Part shown: piece after piece, positions 34,887 through 45,687 of the stretch | How the letters are laid out: every line of letters starts with the position of its first letter | How positions within the stretch are numbered: position 1 is the stretch's first letter | NCBI GenBank assembly: GCA_963833235.1 | Contig: CAWHXG010000001.1 | Location: 806,001 to 870,000 of the forward strand | Length of the DNA stretch: 64,000 nt | Direction: 5' to 3' | Source: CAWHXG01 sp963833235 | GTDB lineage: Bacteria > Pseudomonadota > Alphaproteobacteria > Rhodobacterales > Rhodobacteraceae | Notes under the pieces: generated by a model | What the model was told of the DNA's origin: nothing | Database searches by the model: none | What the model saw: the letters and a program-made list of their open reading frames with translations, nothing else | Translations under genes and position numbers: made by a program

Positions 34887-36437
34887 TCAGAAGACGAGGC
34901 CAGGCAGCCAGGTGGCCAGCGCGGGCCAGGCCCAAATCAGCGTCACGCCGAGGATCTGCAGCGCGATGAAAGGCGCCACGCCGGCATAGATCATGCCCGT
35001 GGTGACCTCCGGCGGCGCCACGCCGCGCAGGTAGAAAAGCGAGAAGCCGAAGGGCGGCGTGAGAAACGAAGTCTGCAGGTTCACCGCGATCAGGACGGCG
35101 AGCCAGACGGGATCGTGCCCCATCCCGATCAGCACAGGGGCGACAAGGGGCAGCAGGATCACCGTGATCTCGACGAAATCGAGGAAGAAGCCGAGCACGA
35201 AGATCAACGCCATCGCGAAGATCAGCGCGCCGGTTGGGCCGCCGGGCATGGCGGTGAGGATCCGCGCCACCCGCTCCTCGCCGCCCAGACCCACGAAGAC
35301 CAGCGAGAAGACGCTGGCCGTCAGGATCGTGGCGAAGATCATCGAGGTCACCACCAGGGTCGAGGTCAGGGCCGGGGCAAGCACCTCCGCCCGCCAGGCC
35401 CGCCAGAGCGCGGCAGCGACGGCCAGCATCCCCGCCAGCGCCAGAAGGCCGTAGGCGATCCCCAGAAGCTGCCCGCCTCCGGTGATGTCGCTGCGCTGGA
35501 ACCGCACCGGCACCAGCCCCGCCATCACCGCCAGCAGCGCCAGCGCCGCGGCTCCGCCCAGGATCGCCCGGCGCGGCCCGCCCAGCCGCACCCCCGCCAT
35601 CAGGATCGCGCCGATCGCGCCGACCGAGGCCGCCTCGGTCGGCGTCGCGATCCCCGCCAGGATCGCACCCAGCACCGCCACGATCAGCCCCACGGGCGGC
35701 AGCACGGCGCCGATCACCTCGGCCCGGTCCGGCCGCCCTCCGCCCAAATCGGCGGGCGGCATCGCCGCCGGGCGCCATCGGCCCACCACCAGCAGGAACG
35801 CGATGTAGATCGCTACCAGCAGCAGCCCCGGGAGCAGCGCCGCGGCGAAAACCTGGCCGACGCTGATCGTCTGGATGCTGAAGAGCCCCTGCGCGTACTG
35901 CGCCTGCTGATAGGCGTTCGACATCACGTCCGACAGGATGATCAGCAGCGTCGAGGGCGGGATGATCTGCCCCAGCGTGCCGGCCGTGCAGACGAGGCCG
36001 GAGGCCAGCCGCGCATCGTAGCCCGCCCGCAGCATCGAGGGCAGCGCGATCATCCCCATGGCGATCACCGTGGCGCCCACGATGCCCGTGGAGGCCGCCA
36101 GGAGCGCGCCCACCAGCACCACCGAGATGCCCAGGCCCCCGCGCAACCCACCGAAGAGCCGGCCCATCGTGCCCAGCAGGTCCTCGGCGATCCGCGCCCG
36201 CTCCAGCATCACGCCCATCAGCACGAAAAGCGGGATGGCGATCAGCACGTCGTTGGTCATCACCCCGAACACCCGCTGACCGAGCGCGCCCAGCAGGTTC
36301 AGGTTCATCGCGCCGGTAACCCAGCCGAGATAGGCGAAGGCGATGGCCACCCCGGCGATCGAGAACGCCACCGGAAAGCCCAGCAGGATGCAGCCCATCA
36401 GGCCCGCGAACATCCACAGGTCGAGCGCCCCGCTCAT
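34887..36437 (-). CDS. dctM: TRAP transporter large permease (DctM family)
   Basis: Membrane component of a TRAP importer, 516 residues with about 13-14 hydrophobic segments. Characteristic motifs are FAGLMGCILLGFPVAFSIAG at the N-terminus, IPLFVLMGVMLERARIAEDL, GISVVLVGALLAASTGIVGA and PPSTLLIILSDVMSNAY, and in the second half FLDFVEITVILLPLVAPVLI with SFLTPPFGFSLFYLRGV. It is about 80 residues longer than the common 425-430; the extra segments lie around residues 300-370, a form I associate with alpha-keto acid-type TRAP systems. ATG 36437 overlaps the DctQ stop (ATGA). Confidence 0.94.
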   Translation of the reverse strand: MSGALDLWMFAGLMGCILLGFPVAFSIAGVAIAFAYLGWVTGAMNLNLLGALGQRVFGVMTNDVLIAIPLFVLMGVMLERARIAEDLLGTMGRLFGGLRGGLGISVVLVGALLAASTGIVGATVIAMGMIALPSMLRAGYDARLASGLVCTAGTLGQIIPPSTLLIILSDVMSNAYQQAQYAQGLFSIQTISVGQVFAAALLPGLLLVAIYIAFLLVVGRWRPAAMPPADLGGGRPDRAEVIGAVLPPVGLIVAVLGAILAGIATPTEAASVGAIGAILMAGVRLGGPRRAILGGAAALALLAVMAGLVPVRFQRSDITGGGQLLGIAYGLLALAGMLAVAAALWRAWRAEVLAPALTSTLVVTSMIFATILTASVFSLVFVGLGGEERVARILTAMPGGPTGALIFAMALIFVLGFFLDFVEITVILLPLVAPVLIGMGHDPVWLAVLIAVNLQTSFLTPPFGFSLFYLRGVAPPEVTTGMIYAGVAPFIALQILGVTLIWAWPALATWLPGLVF

Positions 36438-36997
36438 CTCGCTCCCCGTCGCGCCAGCAGCACCGCCGCCTGCCGCATCAGGCACGCCGCCGACTGCACC
36501 AGCAGCAACACGCAAAAGGCCGGGATCAGCGCCTTCAGCAGCCAGATACCCGGGATCCCGCCGACCGAGATCGCGCCCTCGCGGATCGCCCAGGCGTTGC
36601 GCACCGAGGGCCACGACCACCAGAGCAGCGCAGAGATTGCCGGGATCAGCAGCGCGAGATGCCCGAAAACGTCGATAGCCGCCTTGCCCCGCGGCCCGGC
36701 CCGCGCCTGGAAGATGTCCACCCGCACGTGCCCGTCGACCAGCAGCGTGAAGCCAGCCCCCAGCATGAAAAGCGCGGCATGCAGGTAAAGCACGCTCTCG
36801 TTCACCGCGATGGCGCTGACCCCGAAGGCATAGCGCAGCACCACGATGCCAAATTGAATCAGCACCATGGCCAGCGCGCACCAGCGCACCGCCAGCCCGA
36901 CACCCCGGTTCACCCGGTCGAGCCCATCGGCGATGCGCAGCAGCCCCTCCCTCACCGAGGCGCCCTGCCCGAAAAATCGCCACCTTCGATGTTCCAC
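36434..36997 (-). CDS. dctQ: TRAP transporter small permease (DctQ family)
   Basis: Small membrane subunit of 187 residues with four predicted transmembrane helices and the family signature ISVNESVLYLHAALFMLGAG-like segment (here AIAVNESVLYLHAALFMLGA) followed by GHVRVDIF. The start is GTG at 36997, inside the dispersed repeat, whose GAGG then acts as the ribosome site six bases upstream; an internal GTG at 36955 is the alternative. It is long for the family at the N-terminus, which supports the later start as a possibility. It pairs with DctM. Confidence 0.9.
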   Translation of the reverse strand: MEHRRWRFFGQGASVREGLLRIADGLDRVNRGVGLAVRWCALAMVLIQFGIVVLRYAFGVSAIAVNESVLYLHAALFMLGAGFTLLVDGHVRVDIFQARAGPRGKAAIDVFGHLALLIPAISALLWWSWPSVRNAWAIREGAISVGGIPGIWLLKALIPAFCVLLLVQSAACLMRQAAVLLARRGAR

Positions 36998-37045
36998 AAG
37001 TATCCTCGGGGGGGCCCGGAACGGGCGGGGGGCAGACAGCCCCCC
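36997..37045 (-). repeat. dispersed intergenic repeat, copy 2, between dctP and dctQ
   Basis: Read on the minus strand: a seven-base perfect stem, GGGGGGC and GCCCCCC (37045-37039 with 37033-37027), then CCCCCCGAGGATACTTG ending at 36997. It follows the dctP stop closely, so besides being a repeat it places a hairpin after a binding-protein gene, and it carries the predicted ribosome site of dctQ. Copy 1 is at 22819-22866. Confidence 0.6.
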
Positions 37046-37070
37046 TCCCCCCTCACGGCCCGCGCGATGT

Positions 37071-38156
37071 TCAGTATCCCAGCACCTCCGCCCGCGCGTT
37101 CATCTGCCCGTTATCGGCATAGACCATGTAGCGCCCGATCCGGTCGCGATAGCCAAGGAAGCTCTCCACGATCTCCTGCACCATCGGGTCGTCGTCCTGG
37201 CGCAACTCGTCGATCACCTCAGCGGCGGCATCGCCCATCGCCGCGATGATCGCGTCGGGCAGCTTGCGCACGGTCACGCCGTCATTGGCGGTGATCTGCT
37301 CAAGTGCCTCGGCGTGCTTGCTCGCGTACTCGGTCCAGACCTGGTTGTAGAGGCTCTCGCACGAGACACGGACGACCTCCTTCAGGTCGTCCGGCAGGCT
37401 CTCGTACTCCGCCATGTTGACCGCGCATTCCTCGGCCGAGGAAGGCTCGCCGACCCCCGGCCAGTAGTAGTTCTTGGCGATCTGCTGGAAGCCAAGCGCG
37501 CTGTCCGTCCACGGCCCGATGAACTCGCCCGCGTCCAGCGCGCCGGTCTGCAACGCCTGGAACATCGCGCCGCCGCCCATCGCCTGCACCGCCATGCCCA
37601 TCTTGGCGCACATCTCCGAGGAGAGCCCGGTGGTGCGGAATTTCAGGCCCTTCAAATCGTCCGGGGTCTCGATCTCCTCGCGGAACCAGCCCGCCCATTG
37701 CGGCCCCGAGTTGCCGCACAGGAACGGCTTGAGCCCGAACCGCGCGTACATTCCGTCATAAAGCGCCTGGCCGCCGCCATGGGCCATCCAGCCCACCTGC
37801 TCGTCCGCGCGCAGTCCGAAAGGTTGCGACCCGAAAAGCAGGATGCCCTTCGACTTCGATCCCCAATAGGCCGGCACCGCATGGTAAAGTTGCGCCGTGC
37901 CCTCCGACACCGCGTCGAACACGCCGTTGCCCGGCACGATCTCGCCCGCGGCATAGAGCGTCACCTGGATCCGCCCGCCCGACAGCGTGGTGATCCGGTC
38001 GGCCAGCATCTGCGCCGCGACCCCCGGCCCCGGCAGGTTCTTCGGCCAGGCCGTCACCATGGTCCATTGCCGCACGTCCTGGGCGATGGCCGGGGCGGCG
38101 AGGGTCGCCGTCGCGGCCCCCGCGGCACCGGCCTTGAAGAAGGTCCGTCTGTCCAT
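37071..38156 (-). CDS. dctP: TRAP transporter substrate-binding protein (TakP-like DctP)
   Basis: Periplasmic receptor of 361 residues with a Tat-type signal (MDRRTFFKAGAAG, cleavage after APAIAQ), followed by WTMVTAWPKNLPGPGVAAQ and the TakP-like motifs AGEIVPGNGVFDAV, YWGSKSKG, GGGQALYDGMYARF, QWAGWFREEI, LKGLKFRTTGL and EFIGPWTDSALGFQ. TakP binds 2-oxo acids in Rhodobacter; members of this branch bind other carboxylates too. ATG 38156 has AGAGGA upstream. It is 22 bases after the dioxygenase gene and precedes dctQ-dctM, all on the minus strand behind hutIHGU. Confidence 0.92.
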   Translation of the reverse strand: MDRRTFFKAGAAGAATATLAAPAIAQDVRQWTMVTAWPKNLPGPGVAAQMLADRITTLSGGRIQVTLYAAGEIVPGNGVFDAVSEGTAQLYHAVPAYWGSKSKGILLFGSQPFGLRADEQVGWMAHGGGQALYDGMYARFGLKPFLCGNSGPQWAGWFREEIETPDDLKGLKFRTTGLSSEMCAKMGMAVQAMGGGAMFQALQTGALDAGEFIGPWTDSALGFQQIAKNYYWPGVGEPSSAEECAVNMAEYESLPDDLKEVVRVSCESLYNQVWTEYASKHAEALEQITANDGVTVRKLPDAIIAAMGDAAAEVIDELRQDDDPMVQEIVESFLGYRDRIGRYMVYADNGQMNARAEVLGY

Positions 38157-38178
38157 CGAAATATCCTCTTCTAGGTGA

Positions 38179-39006
38179 TCACGTCGCGGGGTGGAGAACC
38201 GGAAAGTCCGGCCCGCCGAAGGGCGCGCCATCCTCGTACTGCAGATCCGGGAAGGCCGGCGAGGTGTTGCCCGGCCGCTTCACGAACCGCGCGTCGTCGC
38301 CCACCCATCGGACGGAGACGACCCGCCGCCGATCCGGCGAGGCGTTCGCCGGCGCCCCGTGCAGCGTGCGGAAGTGGAAGGCCACCGCGTCGCCTGGCTG
38401 CATCTCCCAGCCGCGCATGTCGAGGCTGCCGCGCTCCGCGTCGATGTCGGGCACCGCCTCGGAAGCATCACCCTCAAAAAGGTCCGTCCCGTCGAACCGC
38501 TTCGGCCGGAACGCCTTTCCCCAGGCATGGCTGCCGGCCACGTACTCGATCGTCCGCTCCTGCGGGATCGGGTCAAGCGGGCACCAGAAGCTCACCGTCT
38601 GCTCGCCCTCGACCAGGTAATAGGGCTGGTCCTGGTGCCAGGGGGTCACCACCGAGTTGCCCGGCTCCTTGACGAGGATATGGTCGTGGAAGATCCGCGC
38701 CGTGCAGGACTTCATCAGCCGTGCCGCCAGCGCCGGCATGGGCGACGCCTTCACCAGCGCCGAATAGCCCGGAAACTTCGACCAGACGCAGTAATCCTGG
38801 AAGAAGGGCGCGCCACCGTCGTCGGGGCGATAGGTCCGCTCGCGCCAGCTGGGGCTCGCCTTGTTCGCCTCGATCGCCTCTCGCACGCCGTCCACGTAAG
38901 GCGCAAAGGCGCCGCGGATCAGCACTACGCCATCGCGGGCGAAGGCCTCCACATCCGCGTCCGAAATCATCGTTCCGGGATCGGCCTGCATCGTATCGGT
39001 CGTCAT
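38179..39006 (-). CDS. phytanoyl-CoA dioxygenase (PhyH)-family protein
   Basis: Predicted Fe(II)/2-oxoglutarate oxygenase of 275 residues. The facial triad is visible as His-x-Asp in TPWHQDQPYY and a distal His in FHFRTLHGAPANASP, with the 2-oxoglutarate-binding Arg in RRRVVSVRW. Similar proteins hydroxylate small molecules such as amino acids or ectoine as well as phytanoyl-CoA. ATG 39006 has AGGAGG six bases upstream. It sits between hutU and a TRAP transporter with 31- and 22-base gaps, so it probably acts on the TRAP ligand or on a histidine-related compound. This is an inference from context only. Confidence 0.88.
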   Translation of the reverse strand: MTTDTMQADPGTMISDADVEAFARDGVVLIRGAFAPYVDGVREAIEANKASPSWRERTYRPDDGGAPFFQDYCVWSKFPGYSALVKASPMPALAARLMKSCTARIFHDHILVKEPGNSVVTPWHQDQPYYLVEGEQTVSFWCPLDPIPQERTIEYVAGSHAWGKAFRPKRFDGTDLFEGDASEAVPDIDAERGSLDMRGWEMQPGDAVAFHFRTLHGAPANASPDRRRVVSVRWVGDDARFVKRPGNTSPAFPDLQYEDGAPFGGPDFPVLHPAT

Positions 39007-39037
39007 CTCGTGCCTCCTCGCCATGGGAGCCGGGCCC

Positions 39038-40728
<1,691 letters not shown>

Positions 40729-40732
<4 letters not shown>

Positions 40733-41529
40733 GTCAGCTCTCCACTCAGGGCCATCCGTTCCAGGGTCTCAAGCATCGCCGCCAGATGCGGGCGCAGCCT
40801 GTCGGCGCGGCCGGGGTCGTACTCCCAGGGCGGCGCCTCGGCGGCCAGGTGGGTGGATTGCGCCAGCTCCATCTGCACCGCGTGCATGCCCGCCGTCGGC
40901 GCCCCGTAATGCCGCGTCGTCCAACCCCCGGTGAACCGCCCGTTCAACACGTGGGTGAAGCCGTCCGCGCCCGCGCAAGCTTGCATCACCGCCGCCTCGA
41001 CCGCCGGCGCGCAAGACGCGCCACGCGCGGTACCGACGTTCATGTCCGGCAGGGTGCCTTCGAAGAGATACGGCACGTGCGAGCGGATCGAATGGCAATC
41101 CCACAAGACCGCCACGCCATGCGCCTTGCGCGCGCGCTCTAGCTCGGCGCTCAGCGCCGCGTGGTAGGGCGCGTGAAAGGCCGCCACCCGCCGCGCCACC
41201 TCGGCCGCGTCCGGTTCCTTGCGCCAGATCGGCCGGCCGTCGAAGTCGGTCAAGGGCACCAGCCCGGTGGTGTTTCGCCCGGGGTAGAGGCTGTCGCCCT
41301 CCGGCCCCCGGTTGCAGTCGATCACGTAGCGATGCACCGTCGCGCGCACGCTTGTGGCCTCCGGCAAGAGCCCGGCATAGAGCCGCTCCACGTGCCAGTC
41401 GGTATCGGCCTTCGCCCGGCCCGTCTCGTTCAGCGCCTCCCAGACATCTTCGGGGATATGCGTGCCGGTATGCGGGATGCCCAGTACCACCGGCCCCGCG
41501 CCCCGCTCCACTTGAACCAGCGTGCTCAT
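40729..41529 (-). CDS. hutG: N-formylglutamate deformylase
   Basis: Hydrolyses N-formyl-L-glutamate to glutamate and formate, the final step of the five-enzyme histidine pathway. 266 residues with VVLGIPHTGTHIPEDVW, DTDWHVERLY, DCNRGPEGDSLYPGR, VAVLWDCHSIRSHVP and GWTTRHYGAP, all family motifs including zinc-binding histidines and aspartate. Its presence with HutF shows that formamide-releasing HutG of the four-enzyme route is not used. It overlaps hutH and hutU by four bases each. Confidence 0.95.
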
Positions 41530-43055
41530 GCCAGTCCCTCCAGCCCCGCCGCCCGTCCAAGCGACCCATCCGCCACCAGCCCCGCGGCGGCAGCGATGTC
41601 GCCGGCCAGCGCCCGATCCCCGTCGATCACCGGCACGACCGCCCGCAGCGCCGCGATGGCCGCCTCCAATCGCGCGCTCGTGCGCAGTGGCGTGCGGAAG
41701 CCCACGCCCTGCGCCGCGCAGATCGCCTCGATCCCCAGGATCACCTCTAGGTTGCTGGCCATCGGCGTCAGCCGTCGGGCCGCATGTGCCGCCATGCTCA
41801 CATGGTCCTCCTGGTTGGCGCTGGTCGGCGTGCTGTCGGTGCTGCAGGCGCTGGAAAGATGCTTGTTCTCGCTCATCAGCGCAGCACTCGTCACCTCGGC
41901 AATCATCAGCCCGCTGTTCAACCCCGGATCGGTGGTCAGGAACGGCGGCAGATCGAAGCTCAGGGTCGGGTCTACCATCAGCGCGATCCGCCGCTGCGCG
42001 ATCGCCCCGATCTCGGCCAGGGCCAGCGCGATCTGGTCCGCGGCGAAGGCCACCGGCTCGGCGTGGAAGTTGCCGCCCGAAACGATCCGCCCGCCCTCGG
42101 GGCTGTCATCCACCAGCACCAGCGGGTTGTCCGTTACTGCGTTCGCCTCGATCACCAGCACTCGCGCGGCGGCCTCAAGCAGGTCCAGCGCGGCGCCCGT
42201 CACCTGCGGCTGGCAGCGGATGCAATAAGGGTCCTGCACCCGCGCGTCGCCCTCCCGGTGGCTCTCGCGGATCTCAGAGCCCTCCATCAGCCCGCGCATG
42301 GCCGCGGCGATGGCGATCTGCCCCGGCTGGCCGCGCAGCGCATGGATGCCGGGATCGAGCGGCGCATCGGAGCCCATGATCGCGTCGGTGCTGAGGCTGG
42401 CCGTCACCACGCTCGCCTCGGCCGCGCGCAGGGCCCGCCACAACCCCGCCAGCGCGCAGGCGGTGGAAAATTGCGTGCCGTTGATCAGCGCCAGCCCTTC
42501 CTTCGGCCCCAGCACCACCGGCGCCAGCCCGGCGCGCTGCAGCGCCTCGGCGCCCGGCAGGGTCTCGCCGTCCAGCACCGCCTCCCCCTGCCCGATCATC
42601 ACCGCCGCCATATGCGCCAGCGGCGCCAGATCGCCCGAGGCCCCTACCGACCCCTGGACGGGGATCACCGGTGTCACGCCTGACGCCAGCATCCCCTCGA
42701 TAAGCGCGATCAGCTCCCACCGCACGCCCGAGGCCCCGCGCCCCAGCGACAGAAGCTTCAGCGCCATCATCAGCCGCACCGTCGCGGCGTCGAGCGGCAC
42801 GCCCACCCCACAGCAATGGCTCAGGATCAAGTTGCGCTGCAGCGTCTCCACGTCTCTCGCCGCGATCTTCACCGAGGCGAGCTTGCCGAAGCCGGTGTTT
42901 ACCCCGTAGACGGCTGCCTCCCCGGCCGCCGCCCGCTCCACCAGCGCTGCCGCCGCCTCCACCCCTGGCCGCGCGGCGGGATCGAGGGCCACCGCCCCCT
43001 GCCCCCGCCAGATCGCCTCCAGATCCTCCAGGGTCGTGCGGCCCGGGCTCAGCAT
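41526..43055 (-). CDS. hutH: histidine ammonia-lyase
   Basis: First step of histidine degradation: L-histidine to urocanate and ammonia. 509 residues. The MIO prosthetic group is formed from Ala139-Ser140-Gly141 (QGSVGASGDLAPLAH). The catalytic tyrosine lies in VYGVNTGFGKLASV and the NPLVLVDD and QPQVTGAALD segments are intact. ATG 43055 overlaps the hutI stop region by seven bases; the open frame beyond it is a shadow of hutI. It ends overlapping hutG. Confidence 0.97.
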   Translation of the reverse strand: MLSPGRTTLEDLEAIWRGQGAVALDPAARPGVEAAAALVERAAAGEAAVYGVNTGFGKLASVKIAARDVETLQRNLILSHCCGVGVPLDAATVRLMMALKLLSLGRGASGVRWELIALIEGMLASGVTPVIPVQGSVGASGDLAPLAHMAAVMIGQGEAVLDGETLPGAEALQRAGLAPVVLGPKEGLALINGTQFSTACALAGLWRALRAAEASVVTASLSTDAIMGSDAPLDPGIHALRGQPGQIAIAAAMRGLMEGSEIRESHREGDARVQDPYCIRCQPQVTGAALDLLEAAARVLVIEANAVTDNPLVLVDDSPEGGRIVSGGNFHAEPVAFAADQIALALAEIGAIAQRRIALMVDPTLSFDLPPFLTTDPGLNSGLMIAEVTSAALMSENKHLSSACSTDSTPTSANQEDHVSMAAHAARRLTPMASNLEVILGIEAICAAQGVGFRTPLRTSARLEAAIAALRAVVPVIDGDRALAGDIAAAAGLVADGSLGRAAGLEGLA

Positions 43056-44239
43056 CGCACGCCCCCCAAGTACCGCGCATGGAGCGCGTTGAAGCCGATG
43101 CGGTAGGCCAGCTCCGCGGGATGCCCCGCGTTCCAGACGGCCAGATCGGCGCGCATTTCCGGCGCCACCCGGCCGCAATCGGCCAGCCCGAGGGCGCGCG
43201 CAGCGTGGCGGGTCACGCCGGCGAGCGCCTCCTCCGGGGTCAGCCGGAAGAGCGTGCAGCCCATGTTCATCGCCAGGAGCAGCGAGGCCAGCGGCGATGA
43301 GCCTGGGTTGCAGTCCGTCGCAAGCGCCATCGCCGTGCCCTCCGCGCGGAACGCGGCCACCGGCGGCGCCCGCTCTTCCCGCAGCGTGTAGAACGCGCCC
43401 GGCAGCAGCACCGCGACCGTGCCGGCCGCCGCCATCGCCGCCGCATCGCCCGCATCGGCGTATTCCAGATGATCCGCCGAAAGCGCGCCCCGCGCCGCCG
43501 CCAGCCGCGCGCCGCCCATCGCGGAAAGCTGCTCGGCATGCAGCTTTACCGGCAGGCCCAGCCGGGCGGCGGCGTCGAAGACACGGCCCATCTGGGCAGC
43601 GTCGAAGGCAATGCCCTCGCAGAACCCGTCCACCGCATCCACCAGCCCCTCGGCATGGGCAGCCTCCAGCGCCGGCAGACAGACCTCGTCCAGGTAGGCA
43701 TCCGCCCGCCCGGCGAAATCGGGCGGCACCGCATGGGCACCGAGGAACGAGGTGACCACCCGGACCGGCCGCTCGCGCGCGATGGCCCGCGCCACGCGCA
43801 GCATCCGCAGCTCCGTCTCCCGGTCCAGCCCGTAACCGGACTTCACCTCGAGGCAGCAGACCCCTTCGGCGATCAGCGCGTCGACCCGCGGCAGCGCGGC
43901 GTCCAGCAACGCCGCCTCGCTCGCCCCCCGCGTCGCCGCCACCGTCGCGGCGATGCCGCCACCGGCGCGCGAGATCTCGGTATAGCTCCGGCCCTGCAGC
44001 CGCATCTCGAACTCCGCGGCCCTGTCGCCTCCGAACACCAGATGCGTGTGGCAATCGATCAGCCCCGGGGTCAGCAGCCGCCCGCCTAGGTCGATCACCT
44101 CGGGATCGTCGGGCGCCTCCGCGGCCGGCCCCGCCCAGGCGATCCGCCCCTCCCGCACGGCGACGGCACCCTCGGGGATCAGGCCGTAGGGCGCTCCCTC
44201 GGGCTCCATCGTCGCGATGACGGCATGGGTCAGCAGCAT
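43049..44239 (-). CDS. hutI: imidazolonepropionase
   Basis: Third pathway step: opens imidazolone propionate to N-formimino-L-glutamate. Amidohydrolase-fold enzyme of 396 residues with the metal motif DCHTHLVFGGDRAAEF, CLEVKSGYGLDRETELRM, the zinc histidines in SFLGAHAVPPDF and KLHAEQLSAMGG, and ALATDCNPGSSP. ATG 44239 has AAGGA upstream; the frame open to 44287 would begin in the divergent promoter region. First gene of the minus-strand hut group, divergent from hutF. Confidence 0.95.
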   Translation of the reverse strand: MLLTHAVIATMEPEGAPYGLIPEGAVAVREGRIAWAGPAAEAPDDPEVIDLGGRLLTPGLIDCHTHLVFGGDRAAEFEMRLQGRSYTEISRAGGGIAATVAATRGASEAALLDAALPRVDALIAEGVCCLEVKSGYGLDRETELRMLRVARAIARERPVRVVTSFLGAHAVPPDFAGRADAYLDEVCLPALEAAHAEGLVDAVDGFCEGIAFDAAQMGRVFDAAARLGLPVKLHAEQLSAMGGARLAAARGALSADHLEYADAGDAAAMAAAGTVAVLLPGAFYTLREERAPPVAAFRAEGTAMALATDCNPGSSPLASLLLAMNMGCTLFRLTPEEALAGVTRHAARALGLADCGRVAPEMRADLAVWNAGHPAELAYRIGFNALHARYLGGVRC

Positions 44240-44277
44240 CCGAATTTCCTTGAAGGCAGGCGCCTCACGGGTAATTT

Positions 44278-44293
44278 GTCTGCACATATAGAC
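44278..44293. promoter_or_regulatory. candidate operator between hutI and hutF
   Basis: GTCT (44278-44281) and AGAC (44290-44293) make an inverted repeat with an eight-base A+T-rich spacer (GCACATAT) in the 77-base divergent gap. HutC regulators act in such gaps and recognise a TGTATATACA-like core, only partly matched here. Position supports an operator; the sequence alone does not prove it. Confidence 0.4.
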
Positions 44294-44316
44294 CCTGTCA
44301 AGCTGGAGGTCGCCCC

Positions 44317-45687
44317 ATGCAATGGATCCGTGCCGCGCAAGCGCTCCTGCCGGAAGGTTGGGCAGAGGATGCCGGCATCGAGATCGGCGCGGACGGCCGG
44401 ATCGCGCGCGTCGCCGCGGGCACCGAGGCGCCGCCGGACGCCCATCGCGCCGGCCTCCTCCTGCCCGCCCCTGCCAACCTGCACAGCCACGCCTTCCAGC
44501 GCGCCATGGCCGGCCTCACCGAGGCCCGTGGCCCCGACGGCGCCGACAGCTTCTGGACCTGGCGGCGCCTCATGTTCCGCTTCCTCGACAGGCTGACCCC
44601 CGAAGACGTCGAGGCCATCGCCGCCTTCGTTCAGATGGAGATGCTGGAGGCCGGCTTCGGCGCCAGCGTCGAATTCCACTACCTCCACCACCGCCCCGGC
44701 GGCGCCCCTTACGCAGACCCCGCCGAGATGTCCGCCCGCATCGCCGCGGCGGCGGAGGCCTCGGGCATCGGCCTTACGCTGCTGCCCGTCCTATACCGCT
44801 TCGGCGGCTGCGACGGGCGCGCCCTCGCCCCCGGCCAGATCCGCTTCGGCAATGATCCGGAGGCGTTCGCCCGGCTGATAGAAGGCGCCCGCGCCGCGCT
44901 TGCCCCCCTCCCCCCCGACACCGGCTGGGGCGTGGCGCCCCATTCCCTCCGTGCCGTCGCACCTGCAGATCTCGCCCTCTGCGCCGATCTCGCCGGCACC
45001 GGGCCGCTGCACATGCACCTCGCGGAGCAACTGGCGGAGGTCGACGAGGTGCAGGCCGCCTACGGCGCCAGGCCCGTCGAGTGGCTGCTCGCCAACGCCG
45101 AGGTCGGGCCGCGGTGGTGCCTCATCCACTGCACCCAGATGACGCCTATAGAGACCGCCGCACTGGCCGCCAGCGGCGCCACGGCCGGCCTCTGCCCGCT
45201 GACCGAGGCCAGCCTCGGCGACGGCATCTTCGACGGCGTGCGCTGGCTCGACGCCGGCGGCCGCCTCGGCCTCGGCTCCGACAGCAACGTGCGCATCTCG
45301 CTGACCGAGGAGGTCCGGCAACTCGACCAGTCCCAACGCCTGCGCGACCACAGCCGCGCGGCGCTTGCCACGCCCACGCGGTCCACCGCGCGGCGCCTGC
45401 TGGAGGAGGCCGCGACGGGTGGCGCGAAGGCCGCGGGGCGCAGGGCGGGCCAGGTCGCCGCAGGCGCCTGGGCCGATCTGCTGGCCCTCGACATGGACGC
45501 CGTCGACCTCGCCGGCCGCCGCGGCGACACAGCGCTCGACGCCTTCGTCTTCGCCGGCACCGCACGCGGCGTCGCCGATGTCTGGTCCGCCGGGCGGCAT
45601 CTGGTGCAAGGCGGCGCCCATATCCGCCGCGCCGCCATCACCGCCCGCTACGCCGCCACCCTGCGGGGCCTGGGCGAGGCGCTGTGA
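44317..45687 (+). CDS. hutF: formimidoylglutamate deiminase
   Basis: Converts N-formimino-L-glutamate to N-formyl-L-glutamate and ammonia. Amidohydrolase-fold enzyme of 456 residues: PANLHSHAFQRAMAGLTEAR holds the metal histidines, followed by VEFHYLHHRPGG, GVAPHSLRAVAP, LHMHLAEQLAEVDE (the zinc His pair) and LGLGSDSNVRISLTEEVRQL. ATG 44317 has GGAGG upstream. With HutG at 40729-41529 it completes the five-enzyme route. It overlaps hutC by four bases. Confidence 0.96.
   Translation: MQWIRAAQALLPEGWAEDAGIEIGADGRIARVAAGTEAPPDAHRAGLLLPAPANLHSHAFQRAMAGLTEARGPDGADSFWTWRRLMFRFLDRLTPEDVEAIAAFVQMEMLEAGFGASVEFHYLHHRPGGAPYADPAEMSARIAAAAEASGIGLTLLPVLYRFGGCDGRALAPGQIRFGNDPEAFARLIEGARAALAPLPPDTGWGVAPHSLRAVAPADLALCADLAGTGPLHMHLAEQLAEVDEVQAAYGARPVEWLLANAEVGPRWCLIHCTQMTPIETAALAASGATAGLCPLTEASLGDGIFDGVRWLDAGGRLGLGSDSNVRISLTEEVRQLDQSQRLRDHSRAALATPTRSTARRLLEEAATGGAKAAGRRAGQVAAGAWADLLALDMDAVDLAGRRGDTALDAFVFAGTARGVADVWSAGRHLVQGGAHIRRAAITARYAATLRGLGEAL

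Noticed and set aside
34887..36983. A 698-codon frame suggesting a fused DctQ-DctM protein
   Set aside because: The DctQ-like residues are in the other frame; the long frame upstream of 36437 is a shadow, and the two subunits are separate genes overlapping by four bases.
41526..44054. An 842-codon frame suggesting a HutI-HutH fusion
   Set aside because: The part upstream of 43055 is a shadow frame of hutI; the true HutH begins MLSPGRTTLEDL at 43055.
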